Of a stretch of 64,000 nt of DNA, positions 17,203 through 26,842 are shown piece after piece (the stretch's first letter is position 1; each line of letters opens with the position of its first letter). Under the pieces are notes generated by a model, which saw only the letters and a program-made list of their open reading frames with translations, had not been told where the DNA came from and ran no database searches. This stretch comes from an uncultured Ruminococcus sp. Lineage in GTDB: Bacteria > Bacillota > Clostridia > Oscillospirales > Ruminococcaceae. The DNA is taken from assembly GCA_947345935.1 (NCBI GenBank), contig CAMZZN010000004.1, positions 31,669-95,668 of the forward strand. Direction: 5' to 3'. Made by a program: the position numbers and the translations under genes.

Positions 17203-17490
17203 AGAAACCGATGATGCGGGGATAAAGCTGGATATGCTTGCTCAGAGAGTCCGGGGTGCTGTGATCCGGGCGAAAAACAGTTCAGCAAATGGGCCGCTGA
17301 GGGTGCAGTGAAAAGGAATTGTATTATGTATTTGTACGATTTCGCAGTATTCTGCAACGTTTGATGTGCGTTAAATATCGGGGATATGATTGTATCCTGC
17401 AAGTGTACAGCGTTTTGCTGTAAATCAAGGTGGTACCGCGGATTATGTTTATTCGTCCTTGACAGATTTTTCTGTCAGGGACTTTTTATT
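17203..17490 (+). promoter_or_regulatory. T-box leader of the tryptophan operon
   Basis: The invariant T-box AAGGTGGTACCGCGG lies at 17427-17441, and a stem-I region with the AGAGAG and GCTGTGA elements lies near 17245-17280. A terminator hairpin follows at 17455-17490, whose 5' side could pair with the T-box in the antiterminator. Uncharged tRNA would favour read-through. The genes downstream are all trp, so the tRNA should be tRNA-Trp; a TGG in CAAATGGGCC near 17288-17297 is a candidate specifier codon, but I could not fold stem I with confidence. Confidence 0.93.
17455..17490 (+). terminator. T-box terminator hairpin
   Basis: GTCCTTGACAG (17455-17465) pairs with CTGTCAGGGAC (17472-17482, with one G-T pair) and is followed by TTTTTATTTTT. 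It acts as the regulated terminator of the trp leader. Confidence 0.92.
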
Positions 17491-17513
17491 TTTCTGTTTC
17501 ATGGAGGTGCGTT

Positions 17514-18980
17514 ATGAAATTTTTACCTGATTTTAAAGAGGTCAATGAAATTGTGAAAAAGGGATGCTATGACATTCTTCCAGTGAGCTGCGAAATACTC
17601 AGCGACATATGCACGCCGATCGAGGCAATGACGATCCTTAAAAATATTTCCAGTCACTGCTATATGCTTGAGTCGGTAGCGGGGCATGAAAAGTGGGGAA
17701 GGTACACATTTCTTGGCTTTGACCCGAAAACGCAGATCACAGCTGTTGGTAATGAGATAACTGTCGGCGATGTAAAAATGAAAACCGAAAATCCAAGTAT
17801 TCAGATACGGGAGATCCTTTCCAGGTACAGAAGTCCGAAGTTTTCTTATCTGCCATCGTTTACGGGCGGTTTTGTGGGATATTTTTCATATGATTTTCTT
17901 TCATATACTGAACCTACGCTCCGGAGCAGCGTAGAAGATACTGAAGATTTCAAGGATGTTGACCTGATGCTTTTTGATAAGGTCATAGCTTTCGATAATT
18001 TTCGTCAGAAGATAATTCTCATCGCCAATATGAGTCTTGATGACCCGGAAACAGGCTATAACAAAGCCAAATTTGAGCTTGAACAGCTTGCGCAGCTTCT
18101 TAGGAACGGCGTGCGAAGAAAAGAACCTGCCGGACGTCTTACAACCGAAGTAACGCCGCTTTTTAACAAGGAGCAGTACTGTTCTATGGTGGAAAGGGCA
18201 AAGAACTATATCAGAGAGGGCGATATTTTTCAGATCGTACTTTCAAACCGCCTGAGTGCAGGATTTGAGGGAAGTCTCTTTAATACGTACCGTATTCTCA
18301 GAACGACCAATCCTTCGCCGTATATGTTCTATTTTTCGGGAACTGACGTGGAGATCGCTGGTGCTTCTCCCGAAACCCTCGTTAAGCTTGAAGACGGTGT
18401 TCTTCATACGTTTCCGCTTGCAGGAACACGTCCCAGAGGCAAGACCGAAAAAGAGGATAAGGAGCTTGAAAGAGGGCTTCTTTCCGACGAAAAAGAGCTT
18501 GCAGAGCATAATATGCTGGTTGACCTTGGCAGAAACGATCTCGGAAAGATAAGCAGATTCGGAAGCGTTAAGGTAGAAAAGCTTCACAGCATCGAGCGGT
18601 ATTCTCACGTAATGCATATCGGATCTACCGTACGAGGCGAGATACGAGACGAATTTGACGCCCTTGACGCTGTTAGTGCAGTTCTTCCGGCAGGAACGCT
18701 TTCAGGCGCTCCAAAGATCAGAGCCTGTCAGCTTATAGCGGAGCTTGAAAACAACAAGCGTGGAATTTACGGCGGAGCTATCGGCTACATTGATTTTACA
18801 GGCAATCTTGATACTTGTATCGCTATACGTATTGCCTATAAGAAAAATGGCAGGGTCTTTGTCAGAAGCGGAGCAGGAATTGTTGCAGATTCTGTTGCAG
18901 AAAAAGAATTCCAGGAATGCATAAACAAGGCGGCAGCCGTTGTTGATGCTCTTAAATCAGCAGAGGAGGCGGACGTATGA
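17514..18980 (+). CDS. trpE: Anthranilate synthase component I
   Basis: 488 residues, full length. It converts chorismate and glutamine-derived ammonia to anthranilate together with TrpG. Chorismate-binding motifs include IFQIVLSNR near residue 240, SPYMFYF and GASPETL near 285, and the C-terminal block [11 protein letters not shown] and IYGGAIGY. The N-terminal region (about 60-70) holds the [14 protein letters not shown] segment typical of feedback-sensitive TrpE rather than PabB. ATG 17514 follows ATGGAGGTG. It overlaps trpG by four bases. Confidence 0.96.
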   Translation: MKFLPDFKEVNEIVKKGCYDILPVSCEILSDICTPIEAMTILKNISSHCYMLESVAGHEKWGRYTFLGFDPKTQITAVGNEITVGDVKMKTENPSIQIREILSRYRSPKFSYLPSFTGGFVGYFSYDFLSYTEPTLRSSVEDTEDFKDVDLMLFDKVIAFDNFRQKIILIANMSLDDPETGYNKAKFELEQLAQLLRNGVRRKEPAGRLTTEVTPLFNKEQYCSMVERAKNYIREGDIFQIVLSNRLSAGFEGSLFNTYRILRTTNPSPYMFYFSGTDVEIAGASPETLVKLEDGVLHTFPLAGTRPRGKTEKEDKELERGLLSDEKELAEHNMLVDLGRNDLGKISRFGSVKVEKLHSIERYSHVMHIGSTVRGEIRDEFDALDAVSAVLPAGTLSGAPKIRACQLIAELENNKRGIYGGAIGYIDFTGNLDTCIAIRIAYKKNGRVFVRSGAGIVADSVAEKEFQECINKAAAVVDALKSAEEADV

Positions 18981-19543
18981 TACTTCTGATAGATAACTAT
19001 GACAGTTTTTCATATAATCTTTTTCAGCTTGTTGGGGAGATCTGTCCTGATATAAAGGTCATCCGCAACGATGAAATGACAGTAAGTGAAATAGAGGAAC
19101 TTGCACCCGATAAGATCATAATTTCACCCGGACCAGGACGTCCGGAGGATGCCGGAATTATCGTCGAAGCGGCAGGCACTGTATGCCGGAAGATACCGAC
19201 GCTTGGTGTATGTCTTGGTCATCAGGCGATCTGTACTGCTTACGGTGCAACTGTGACATATGCACGAAAACTTATGCACGGAAAGCAGTCAATTATAAAT
19301 TTCAGCTCGGATTGTCCGCTTTTTGTGGGAATTCAGAAGAACGCTCCGGTGGCAAGATATCACTCCCTTGCGGCTGATCCTGATACCATACCCGACTGTC
19401 TTAAAATAACCGCATCGGCGGACGACGGCGAAATAATGGCGGTTCAGCACAGAGAGTTTCCGATATACGGCGTTCAGTTTCATCCGGAATCCATTATGAC
19501 GCCGGACGGAAAAACGATGCTCAGTAATTTTATTTCACTTTGA
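18977..19543 (+). CDS. trpG: Anthranilate synthase component II (glutamine amidotransferase)
   Basis: 188 residues. Class I amidotransferase with the nucleophile elbow GVCLGHQAI near residue 78 and the His-Glu pair in GVQFHPESIMT near 167. It delivers ammonia to TrpE. The four-base overlap with trpE suggests coupled translation and equal amounts. The protein could also serve PabB in folate synthesis, as in Bacillus, but no pab gene is in the window. Confidence 0.95.
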   Translation: MILLIDNYDSFSYNLFQLVGEICPDIKVIRNDEMTVSEIEELAPDKIIISPGPGRPEDAGIIVEAAGTVCRKIPTLGVCLGHQAICTAYGATVTYARKLMHGKQSIINFSSDCPLFVGIQKNAPVARYHSLAADPDTIPDCLKITASADDGEIMAVQHREFPIYGVQFHPESIMTPDGKTMLSNFISL

Positions 19544-19561
19544 TACAGGAGGTTTTGATTT

Positions 19562-20581
19562 ATGATTAAGGAAGCGATAGTCAAAATAGTTGACAAGCAG
19601 GATCTGACATATGACGAGGCATATCAGGTAATTTTCGAAATAATGTCCGGAGAGACTACTGCAACACAAAATGCTGCATTTCTTGCTGCTTTGTCCACAA
19701 AGAGTGCAAAATCCGAAACCATTGACGAGATAACCGGATGCGCCGCCGCTATGAGAGATCATGCTACAAAGTTTGAAAACGATCTTGATCTTCTTGAGAT
19801 CGTCGGAACAGGAGGCGATAACGCTCATAGTTTTAACATTTCTACTACTTCTGCGTTTGTTATCGCATCATCGGGGATTCTCGTTGCAAAGCATGGAAAT
19901 CGTGCGGCATCGTCAGACTGCGGAACGGCAGACTGTCTGGAGGCGCTGGGCGGAAATATAAATCTTGAACCTGAAAAATGTCATGAGCTTCTTGAAAAAG
20001 CAGGATTTTGCTTTTTCTTTGCCCAAAAATATCATACGTCAATGAAATATGTGGGAGCTATTCGCAGGGAACTCGGCATCAGAACGGTTTTTAACATACT
20101 TGGTCCTCTCACCAATCCCGCAAGCCCGAAATATCATCTTCTCGGAGTTTATGACGGATCACTGGCAGAACCGGTCGCCGAGGTTCTCATGAAGCTTGGC
20201 TCTGAAAGGGGAATGGTAGTTTACGGCACTGAAAAGCTTGATGAAATTTCTCTTTGTGCGCCTACAGCGGTTTGCGAGTATAAGGACGGCTGGATGAAGA
20301 ATTATGTTATCACTCCTGAGCAGTTCGGTTTCGAGCGCTGTACAAAGGATGATCTTCTCGGAGGCACGCCCGCTGAAAATGCTTCTATTACACGTGGAAT
20401 TCTCAGCGGAGAAATAAGAGATCACAAGCGTAATGCCGTGCTTTTCAATGCCGGAGCCGCAATTTATATTGGTGGAAAGGCAGATTCAATAGAAGAGGGA
20501 ATTGTTCTTGCAGGAAATCTTATTGACAGCGGAAAAGCGCTCAAAGCTCTTGACGCTTTCATTGACGTTTCAAATAGCTGA
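19562..20581 (+). CDS. trpD: Anthranilate phosphoribosyltransferase
   Basis: 339 residues, normal length. The phosphoribosyl-diphosphate site is visible as [18 protein letters not shown] near residue 80, followed by [21 protein letters not shown] near 110, and [11 protein letters not shown] near 175. It joins anthranilate to PRPP. Ribosome site CAGGAGG precedes ATG 19562, 18 bases after trpG. Confidence 0.96.
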   Translation: MIKEAIVKIVDKQDLTYDEAYQVIFEIMSGETTATQNAAFLAALSTKSAKSETIDEITGCAAAMRDHATKFENDLDLLEIVGTGGDNAHSFNISTTSAFVIASSGILVAKHGNRAASSDCGTADCLEALGGNINLEPEKCHELLEKAGFCFFFAQKYHTSMKYVGAIRRELGIRTVFNILGPLTNPASPKYHLLGVYDGSLAEPVAEVLMKLGSERGMVVYGTEKLDEISLCAPTAVCEYKDGWMKNYVITPEQFGFERCTKDDLLGGTPAENASITRGILSGEIRDHKRNAVLFNAGAAIYIGGKADSIEEGIVLAGNLIDSGKALKALDAFIDVSNS

Positions 20582-20590
20582 GGTGGCATT

Positions 20591-21376
20591 ATGAATATTC
20601 TTGACGAACTTGCGGCATCCGCTCGTGAACGTGTAGAAACGGCAAAATCGGTACTATCATACAGTGAAATCAGAAGACGTGCGGAGGAGCTTCAAAAGGG
20701 AACTTTTGAATTTGAAAAAGCAATAGGAGGCGATGAAATATCGTTTATCTGCGAGTGTAAGAAAGCTTCTCCCTCAAAGGGAATAATTGCAGAGGATTTC
20801 CCGTATTTTCAGATAGCCAAAGAATATGAAAGAGCCGGAGCTGCCTGTATATCGGTGCTCACGGAGCCGACGAGATTTCTCGGCAGCGATAAATATCTTA
20901 AAGAAATAGTTGATACAGTTTCAATTCCATGCATCCGGAAAGATTTTACCGTAGACGAGTACATGATCTACGAGGCAAAAATTTTAGGCGCAAAGGCGGT
21001 ACTGCTGATATGCTCGATCCTGTCGGAAAAACAGATCTCGGACTATATTGCCGTATGCGATTCCCTTGGCATTTCTGCTCTTGTCGAAGCTCACGACGAA
21101 GAGGAAGTGGAAATGGCGATAAGAGCCGGAGCACGCATCATAGGCGTAAATAACCGTAATCTGAAAGATTTCTCCGTCGATACAGGCAACAGCCGCCGTA
21201 TGAGAGAGCTTATACCACGAAACATCCTGTTTGTATCGGAAAGCGGCGTAAAGGACGCCGCTGATATACAGCTTCTCCGTGAATCCGGAGCTGATGCGGT
21301 GCTTATCGGCGAAACGCTTATGCGTGCGGCTGATAAATCTGCAAAGCTTGCCGAGTTGAGAGGGGATAATAAGTGA
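20591..21376 (+). CDS. trpC: Indole-3-glycerol phosphate synthase
   Basis: 261 residues. A TIM-barrel enzyme with FICECKKASPSKG near residue 55 (catalytic Lys), SVLTEPTRFLGS near 93, IRKDFTVDEYMI near 118, and GVNNRNLKDFSVD near 185. It closes the indole ring with loss of CO2 and water. The separate trpF gene follows with a four-base overlap, so this is the unfused form. Confidence 0.96.
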   Translation: MNILDELAASARERVETAKSVLSYSEIRRRAEELQKGTFEFEKAIGGDEISFICECKKASPSKGIIAEDFPYFQIAKEYERAGAACISVLTEPTRFLGSDKYLKEIVDTVSIPCIRKDFTVDEYMIYEAKILGAKAVLLICSILSEKQISDYIAVCDSLGISALVEAHDEEEVEMAIRAGARIIGVNNRNLKDFSVDTGNSRRMRELIPRNILFVSESGVKDAADIQLLRESGADAVLIGETLMRAADKSAKLAELRGDNK

Positions 21377-21966
21377 AGACCAAGGTAAAAATGTGCGGGC
21401 TTCGCCGGGAAATCGACATTGAGTATGTAAACAGGCTTCTCCCTGATTACATTGGTTACGTGTTTGCGAAGAAAAGCAGGCGGTTTATTTCACCTGAACA
21501 GACTGCAAAACTTACGCAGCTCCTTGACAAGAGGATAATTCCTGTCGGAGTATTTGTTGACGAACCGATAAACAATGTTATCGGACTTGTAAAAAACGGC
21601 ACGATAAAGATTGCACAACTCCACGGAAATGAAAATGAGGAGTATATCAAAGCCCTCCGGAAAGAGAATATAGTCGTTATAAAGGCTATTATAGTTGAAA
21701 GCGAAGATGACTGCAAACGTGCCGAAAATTCGACGGCAGATCATATTCTGCTTGATTCCGGAATGGGCAGCGGAAAGCCGTTCGACCACAAATTATTGAA
21801 AAATATTAAGCGTCCATATTTTCTTGCCGGTGGTCTTGACCGGGAGAGCGCAGGCAATGCCGTCAGACTGCTTGCGCCGTATGCCATTGATGTCAGCTCA
21901 GGTATTGAAACTGACGGTTACAAAGACTTTAAAAAAATGAAAGAATTTATGGATTCAATTTATTGA
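21373..21966 (+). CDS. trpF: Phosphoribosylanthranilate isomerase
   Basis: 197 residues, slightly short but complete. The N-terminal [15 protein letters not shown] holds the catalytic Cys, [11 protein letters not shown] lies near residue 57, and the C-terminal [15 protein letters not shown] and [14 protein letters not shown] blocks bind the phosphate. It catalyses the Amadori rearrangement before TrpC. It overlaps trpC by four bases. Confidence 0.94.
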   Translation: MKTKVKMCGLRREIDIEYVNRLLPDYIGYVFAKKSRRFISPEQTAKLTQLLDKRIIPVGVFVDEPINNVIGLVKNGTIKIAQLHGNENEEYIKALRKENIVVIKAIIVESEDDCKRAENSTADHILLDSGMGSGKPFDHKLLKNIKRPYFLAGGLDRESAGNAVRLLAPYAIDVSSGIETDGYKDFKKMKEFMDSIY

Positions 21967-21980
21967 AAGGACGGATAGAC

Positions 21981-23168
21981 ATGGAATCTAAAGGAAGATT
22001 CGGCATTCACGGAGGACAGTACATTCCCGAAACGCTGATGAATGCTATTAACGAACTGGAAGAGGCTTACGATCACTATAAAAACGATCCGGAATTTAAT
22101 CGGGAGCTTACACAGCTTTTGAACGAGTATGCCGGAAGACCTTCGCTGCTGTATTTTGCCGAGAAAATGACAAAGGATCTTGGCGGTGCAAAAATTTATC
22201 TGAAGCGTGAAGATCTCAATCATACCGGTTCGCATAAGATAAACAACGTTCTGGGTCAGGCGCTTCTGGCTAAGAAAATGGGCAAAACACGTCTCATTGC
22301 TGAAACAGGCGCCGGACAGCATGGTGTGGCAACGGCAACGGCTGCCGCTTTGCTGGATATGGAATGCGTTGTTTTTATGGGCAGGGAAGATACGATTCGC
22401 CAAGCGCTGAATGTTTACAGAATGCGGCTTTTAGGCGCTGATGTCATTCCGGTCGTCACCGGAACGGCAACCCTCAAGGACGCTGTTTCTGAAGCCATGA
22501 GGGAATGGTCATCAAGGATAGACAACACTCATTATTGTCTCGGTTCGGTTATGGGTCCCCATCCATTCCCGACTATCGTGCGTGACTTTCAGGCTGTTAT
22601 TTCCAGAGAATCAAGGGCTCAGATCCTTGAAAAGGAGGGACGTCTTCCGGATGCGGTTATTGCCTGCGTGGGAGGCGGATCAAATGCGATAGGCAGTTTC
22701 TATCACTATATTCAGGATGAAAGCGTTAAGCTTATCGGATGCGAGGCGGCAGGCAGGGGAATCGATACCTTTGAGACGGCTGCAACGGTAAATACCGGAA
22801 GAATCGGTATTTTTCACGGTATGAAGTCGTATTTCTGCCAGGATGAATATGGTCAGATCGCTCCCGTGTATTCGATTTCAGCGGGTCTTGACTACCCCGG
22901 CGTAGGTCCTGAGCACGCAAATCTTCATGATATGGGACGTGCAGAATATGTTCCGGTCACCGACGAAGAAGCTGTAAATGCTTTTGAATATTTGTCAAGG
23001 GTCGAGGGAATAATCCCGGCTATTGAGTCGGCTCATGCCGTTGCATATGCAATGAAGCTTGCTCCGACAATGGATAAGGATAAAATTATAATCATCACTA
23101 TCTCGGGCAGGGGCGACAAGGACTGTGCTGCAATTGCCAGATACAGAGGAGAAGATATATATGAGTAA
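21981..23168 (+). CDS. trpB: Tryptophan synthase beta chain
   Basis: 395 residues from ATG 21981, behind GAAAGGACGG; the in-frame TTG at 21963 would overlap trpF. The PLP lysine is in [16 protein letters not shown] near residue 85, the glycine-rich phosphate loop is [12 protein letters not shown] near 230, and the C-terminus has ISGRGDKD. It replaces the serine hydroxyl with indole channelled from TrpA. It is of the standard TrpB1 length and pairs with trpA, which starts eight bases before its stop. Confidence 0.97.
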   Translation: MESKGRFGIHGGQYIPETLMNAINELEEAYDHYKNDPEFNRELTQLLNEYAGRPSLLYFAEKMTKDLGGAKIYLKREDLNHTGSHKINNVLGQALLAKKMGKTRLIAETGAGQHGVATATAAALLDMECVVFMGREDTIRQALNVYRMRLLGADVIPVVTGTATLKDAVSEAMREWSSRIDNTHYCLGSVMGPHPFPTIVRDFQAVISRESRAQILEKEGRLPDAVIACVGGGSNAIGSFYHYIQDESVKLIGCEAAGRGIDTFETAATVNTGRIGIFHGMKSYFCQDEYGQIAPVYSISAGLDYPGVGPEHANLHDMGRAEYVPVTDEEAVNAFEYLSRVEGIIPAIESAHAVAYAMKLAPTMDKDKIIIITISGRGDKDCAAIARYRGEDIYE

Positions 23169-23937
23169 AATAAAAAATGCATTTGCAGACGGAAAGGCAT
23201 TTATACCGTTTATAACTTGCGGAGATCCCGATCTGGAAACTACTGCGGAAGTAGTCCGTGCTGCTGCTGAAAACGGCGCCGATCTGATCGAGTTGGGTAT
23301 ACCTTTTTCAGACCCCACCGCAGAGGGACCTGTGATTCAGGGAGCTAATATCCGTGCTCTTACAGGCGGGATCACCACTGACAAGATTTTTGATTTTGTA
23401 AAGGAACTTCGCAAAGATGTTAAGATACCTATGGTGTTCATGACATATGCAAACGTAGTTTTTTCCTATGGTACAGAGCGTTTTATGGCTAAGTGCCATG
23501 AAACTGAAATGGACGGCATCATTATTCCAGATCTTCCGTTCGAGGAAAAAGGCGAATTTGCAGACGCTGCGAAGAAATATGGTATTGATCTTATTTCTCT
23601 TATCGCTCCGACATCCGATAAGAGGATCGCTATGATCGCAAGAGAGGCTGAGGGATTTATTTATCTTGTTTCAAGCCTGGGTGTTACGGGTGTGAGAAGT
23701 GAAATAAATACAGATCTTGGAAATATTACAAAGATCATTCGTGAAAATACGGATATTCCTTGTGCGATCGGTTTCGGAATTTCAACGCCGGAACAGGCGA
23801 AGGCAATGGCTGCTGTTTCCGACGGTGCGATAGTAGGCTCGGCAATTATCAGGTTATTGGAAAAATACGGCAAATCTGCTGCCCCGTATGTAGGGGAGTA
23901 TGTACGATCAATGAAACAGGCGGTTATGAACTTGTAA
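23161..23937 (+). CDS. trpA: Tryptophan synthase alpha chain
   Basis: 258 residues from ATG 23161, inside the trpB end; the upstream TTG reading from 23125 is not needed. The TIM-barrel contains [12 protein letters not shown] near residue 18, [19 protein letters not shown] near 45 (catalytic Glu and Asp), and GFGISTPEQ near 205. It cleaves indole-glycerol phosphate to indole and glyceraldehyde 3-phosphate. It is the last trp gene; only AT-rich sequence and no strong hairpin follow. Confidence 0.96.
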   Translation: MSKIKNAFADGKAFIPFITCGDPDLETTAEVVRAAAENGADLIELGIPFSDPTAEGPVIQGANIRALTGGITTDKIFDFVKELRKDVKIPMVFMTYANVVFSYGTERFMAKCHETEMDGIIIPDLPFEEKGEFADAAKKYGIDLISLIAPTSDKRIAMIAREAEGFIYLVSSLGVTGVRSEINTDLGNITKIIRENTDIPCAIGFGISTPEQAKAMAAVSDGAIVGSAIIRLLEKYGKSAAPYVGEYVRSMKQAVMNL

Positions 23938-24000
23938 AAAAATAAAATTTGTTAATATTTCTGGAAAACTATTGTTTTTTATTATTATCTGTGATATAAT

Positions 24001-24402
24001 GTGGCTATGGTTGTAGCTATGACTGTAACAACAATTAACACTGTCGTAATGACATCAACAGCAGCAACATCAGTAACAAGAGAGGTAGATAATGATTCTA
24101 TTGCTCACGGTTGCGGCAATGTGAATGTTAACAACTCATATTCTTATATTACCGGTAATGGTTTGTTTAATGGTGATGCAAGATGTGTTGCTTCAGGAAA
24201 TACTAATAACAAATATTATTGGGATCATCAAGGTCTCTCTTCTTCTGTTCCTACATATTTTACAATACACGTAGGTGCATACCTGAATCATTTGAGTTTT
24301 ACAGATCCCGCCGCTAAGTATTATGTTGAATATCGTCAGTACATGAGTACTCCTGTCGGTACAATCAATCAAAATAATGCACCTGCCGGATGGAATTCCT
24401 GA
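24001..24402 (+). pseudogene. Truncated secreted-protein gene (remnant 1)
   Basis: The open frame begins at GTG 24001 or ATG 24007 with a hydrophobic stretch (VVAMTVTTINTVVM) followed by AATSVT, like the core and cleavage site of a signal peptide, but it lacks both the basic N-terminus and a ribosome site. The 133-residue product has a beta-rich body and ends abruptly at INQNNAPAGWNS. In golvesin/xanthan-lyase-like domains a similar GW-N-S is usually followed by LGTY and another strand, so the 3' end looks lost. A TATAAT sits right before the frame (23995-24000). I read it as a gene broken at both ends; it could still be expressed. Confidence 0.6.
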
Positions 24403-25174
24403 CAAAATAAACGTCAGGGATATAAAATTTGAAACGGTAAAGGATGAAATATGGCACAAAATGCTCAATACATCCGATTATTATGATTCAGTATCAGGAA
24501 AAATGTTCTATTAAGACGGTATAGGCGAGGTTCTGTGTATTGATTACCAATCTGACCTTAATAATTCCAGAGCATACACAAGCGTTTCAGAAGTCAGCGT
24601 ATCAAACGCTGTGGATGCAGTTGCCGGAAATGCTGTAAGTTACGTCGGCAGCAAAGACTGTACTATAGAGGCTTTTACTGATTCCGATGCAATGGTTTAT
24701 CTTAATAATGCCGACAAAACAGCCGAGCGTTACGAGAAAAGTGTTATTTCAAGAAGAAATGACTGTCAGATAGACGATTCAATGCGTGTTGTTGTTGAAG
24801 AAGACGGAACCCCCGGATATTACTACAGAGCTAACGTAACTAATACATATCTTGCAAGTGCATCTTTACTTCCTCAGGAAATGACCTTTGGATTTTTAAC
24901 GGATTTTGACGCATGGAACATTGATGGCACTGAGGAATATGCCGGACGAGAATGTTATGTGATTTCAGGAAAAGCAAATGAGAATTATGGACAGAAGCTT
25001 GGTGTTGAAAAATTTACTTTTTATGTAGACTGTGAAACGGGAGTTCTCTTGAAATATATTGGTTATGACGAATCACAGAATATTCGTAGTTATATAATAA
25101 CAGAAGATATCTCTTTTGACAATGTTCAAACCATATATGAGCCTGACGTATTAGATTATAGTTTTACTGAATAA
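24389..25174 (+). pseudogene. Broken gene for a secreted LolA/RseB-like protein (remnant 2)
   Basis: In the frame of the open stretch 24611-25174, translation upstream continues meaningfully from about 24389 (IPDKINVRDIKFETVKDE, then KMLNTSDYYDSVSGKMFY), is cut by TAA at 24512-24514, and resumes with DGIGEVLCIDYQSDL. A single C-to-T change (CAA to TAA) would explain the stop. No start codon or signal peptide remains, and the frame abuts the end of remnant 1. The C-terminal half (GRECYVISGKANENYG...FYVDCETGVLLKYIGYD) resembles extracytoplasmic LolA/RseB-like proteins that in Firmicutes often accompany sigma factors. The family is an inference. Confidence 0.65.
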
Positions 25175-25272
25175 TGTACTTTTCATTAAATGAACGCTTA
25201 TATATTAAATGCAGTTTGCAATAGCTGATTTCTGGTTAAGGCGAATGCCTGATTATAAAATGTAAAAATTCA

Positions 25273-25307
25273 AGCCTGTGGATTGATTCCACAGGCTCTT
25301 GTTTTTT
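25273..25307. terminator. Bidirectional terminator
   Basis: AGCCTGTGGA (25273-25282) pairs with TCCACAGGCT (25288-25297), followed by TTGTTTTTT on the plus strand and a T-rich stretch on the minus strand. It serves the remnant gene on the plus strand and the aminotransferase on the minus strand. Confidence 0.88.
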
Positions 25308-26586
25308 ATTTTATTTCAGAGAGAAGTTTTTCAGCGCTTGCAAGCTTAACACAGATAACAAAAAGTTCCATTGCCTTTTCGAGATCCTCCATAGGGGGAT
25401 ATGTAGGAGCAAGCCTGATATTTCTGTCATCAGGATCAATACCGTATGGGAAAGTAGCTCCAGCGCCGGTAAGAGTAACGCCAGCCTCGCTGCATAGTTT
25501 TACAATACGCTTAGCGCATCCTTTCATAGCGTTGAAAGATATAAAATATCCGCCCTCAGGATTAGTCCATGAGCCGATTCCAAGGGGAGCGATGTACTTT
25601 TCAAGAGTCTTGCATACAAGTTCGAACTTCGGAGCAATTATCTCCTTATGTTTCTTCATATGCTCGCACATATTTTCAAAGCTTCCGAAAAATTTCACAT
25701 GACGGAGCTGATTCATTTTATCGTAGCTGATAATACTGATACCGAGATGTTTTTTCAACTCCTCGACGTTTTTCCTGCTTGCCCCCATTACGGCAACGCC
25801 TGCGCCGGGGAAAGTAATCTTTGATGTAGAGCCGAAAATATAGACGATATCTTCGTTTCCTGCTTTTTTGGCTTCATCCAGGATATTGAGTATCATGACA
25901 GGATTATCAGTAAGATGATGGATGCAGTAAGCGTTGTCCCAGAAGATCCTGAAGTCCTTTGCGGCAGGATGAAGATTTGCAAAACGTCTTACAGTCTCGT
26001 CGCTGTATGAAATTCCGTCAGGATTTGAGTATTGAGGAACGCACCATATTCCCTTTACGGAATCATCTTCTGCAACAAGTTTTTCGATCATGTCCATATC
26101 CGGACCGGTTTTTGTCATAGGTATATTTATCATTTCGATCCCGAAAAATTCAGTTACTTTAAAATGCCTGTCATAGCCGGGAACTGGGCAGAGAAATTTT
26201 ATCTTATCGTATTGCGACCATGGAGTGCAGCCGAGGATACCTTTATTATAAGCGGTCTGAACAGCCCAGAACATAGCGTTAAGGCTGGAATTTCCGAAAA
26301 TAATGACCTCGTCGTCGTCAACTCCTATCATATCTGAGAAAAGCTCTTTAGCCTCAGGAATACCGTCAAGCATTCCGTAATTTCTTACGTCAATGCCGTT
26401 TTCGCTGACAAAATTGCCGTCGTTAAACAGGCTGAGCATATCAACGCTGAGTTCAAGCTGTTCTTTGCAGGGGTTTCCTCTTGCCATATTCAAGCAGAGC
26501 TTCTGAGCTTTGAAATCATCGTAGAGAGCCTGAGTTTCATTCTTGAAGCAGATAAGCTGCTCTTTGTTCATCTGAGATAAATCCAT
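25306..26586 (-). CDS. Aspartate aminotransferase-type PLP enzyme (Asp_aminotransf family)
   Basis: 426 residues from ATG 26586; an upstream TTG at 26607 would add seven residues. The sequence matches the subgroup Ic aspartate aminotransferases, which are longer than class Ia/Ib: NMARGNPCKEQL near residue 40, NYGMLDGIPEAKELF near 75, IFGNSSLNAMF near 100, FWDNAYCIHHL near 215 (PLP-binding Asp) and GSTSKITFPGAG near 250 with the Schiff-base Lys. It transfers amino groups between aspartate and 2-oxoglutarate. It stands alone with its own terminator. Confidence 0.9.
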   Translation of the reverse strand: MDLSQMNKEQLICFKNETQALYDDFKAQKLCLNMARGNPCKEQLELSVDMLSLFNDGNFVSENGIDVRNYGMLDGIPEAKELFSDMIGVDDDEVIIFGNSSLNAMFWAVQTAYNKGILGCTPWSQYDKIKFLCPVPGYDRHFKVTEFFGIEMINIPMTKTGPDMDMIEKLVAEDDSVKGIWCVPQYSNPDGISYSDETVRRFANLHPAAKDFRIFWDNAYCIHHLTDNPVMILNILDEAKKAGNEDIVYIFGSTSKITFPGAGVAVMGASRKNVEELKKHLGISIISYDKMNQLRHVKFFGSFENMCEHMKKHKEIIAPKFELVCKTLEKYIAPLGIGSWTNPEGGYFISFNAMKGCAKRIVKLCSEAGVTLTGAGATFPYGIDPDDRNIRLAPTYPPMEDLEKAMELFVICVKLASAEKLLSEIK

Positions 26587-26764
26587 TTCCGGAACATCAC
26601 CTTTCAAACCGAATTATCAAATCTGTGATTTGTACCAACTTAAAGTATACCATATCAGTGCTTTTTTTTCAAGTGACAATATAACAAATATTATTGTTTT
26701 AAATCGCATTTTTTTGTTATTTTCTTCATAAAAAGCAGTATGGCGTTCTTGCTGATAAAAAGCA

Positions 26765-26793
26765 TTGACAATTATTGATTTTTTATATATAAT
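26765..26793 (+). promoter_or_regulatory. Promoter of the dockerin protein gene
   Basis: TTGACA at 26765-26770 and TATAAT at 26788-26793, 17-base spacer; GGAAAGGAGG at about 26827 precedes ATG 26843. Confidence 0.88.
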
Positions 26794-26842
26794 ATAGTCA
26801 TATAAAGAAATATCAGCGTGAATTGGGAAAGGAGGTCGTTTT

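Noticed and set aside
23972..24000. TTGTTT-17-TATAAT promoter directly before the truncated secreted-protein frame
   Set aside because: The -10 box would sit immediately before the start codon with no ribosome site; probably a chance match in AT-rich DNA or a relic, so it is not listed as a promoter.
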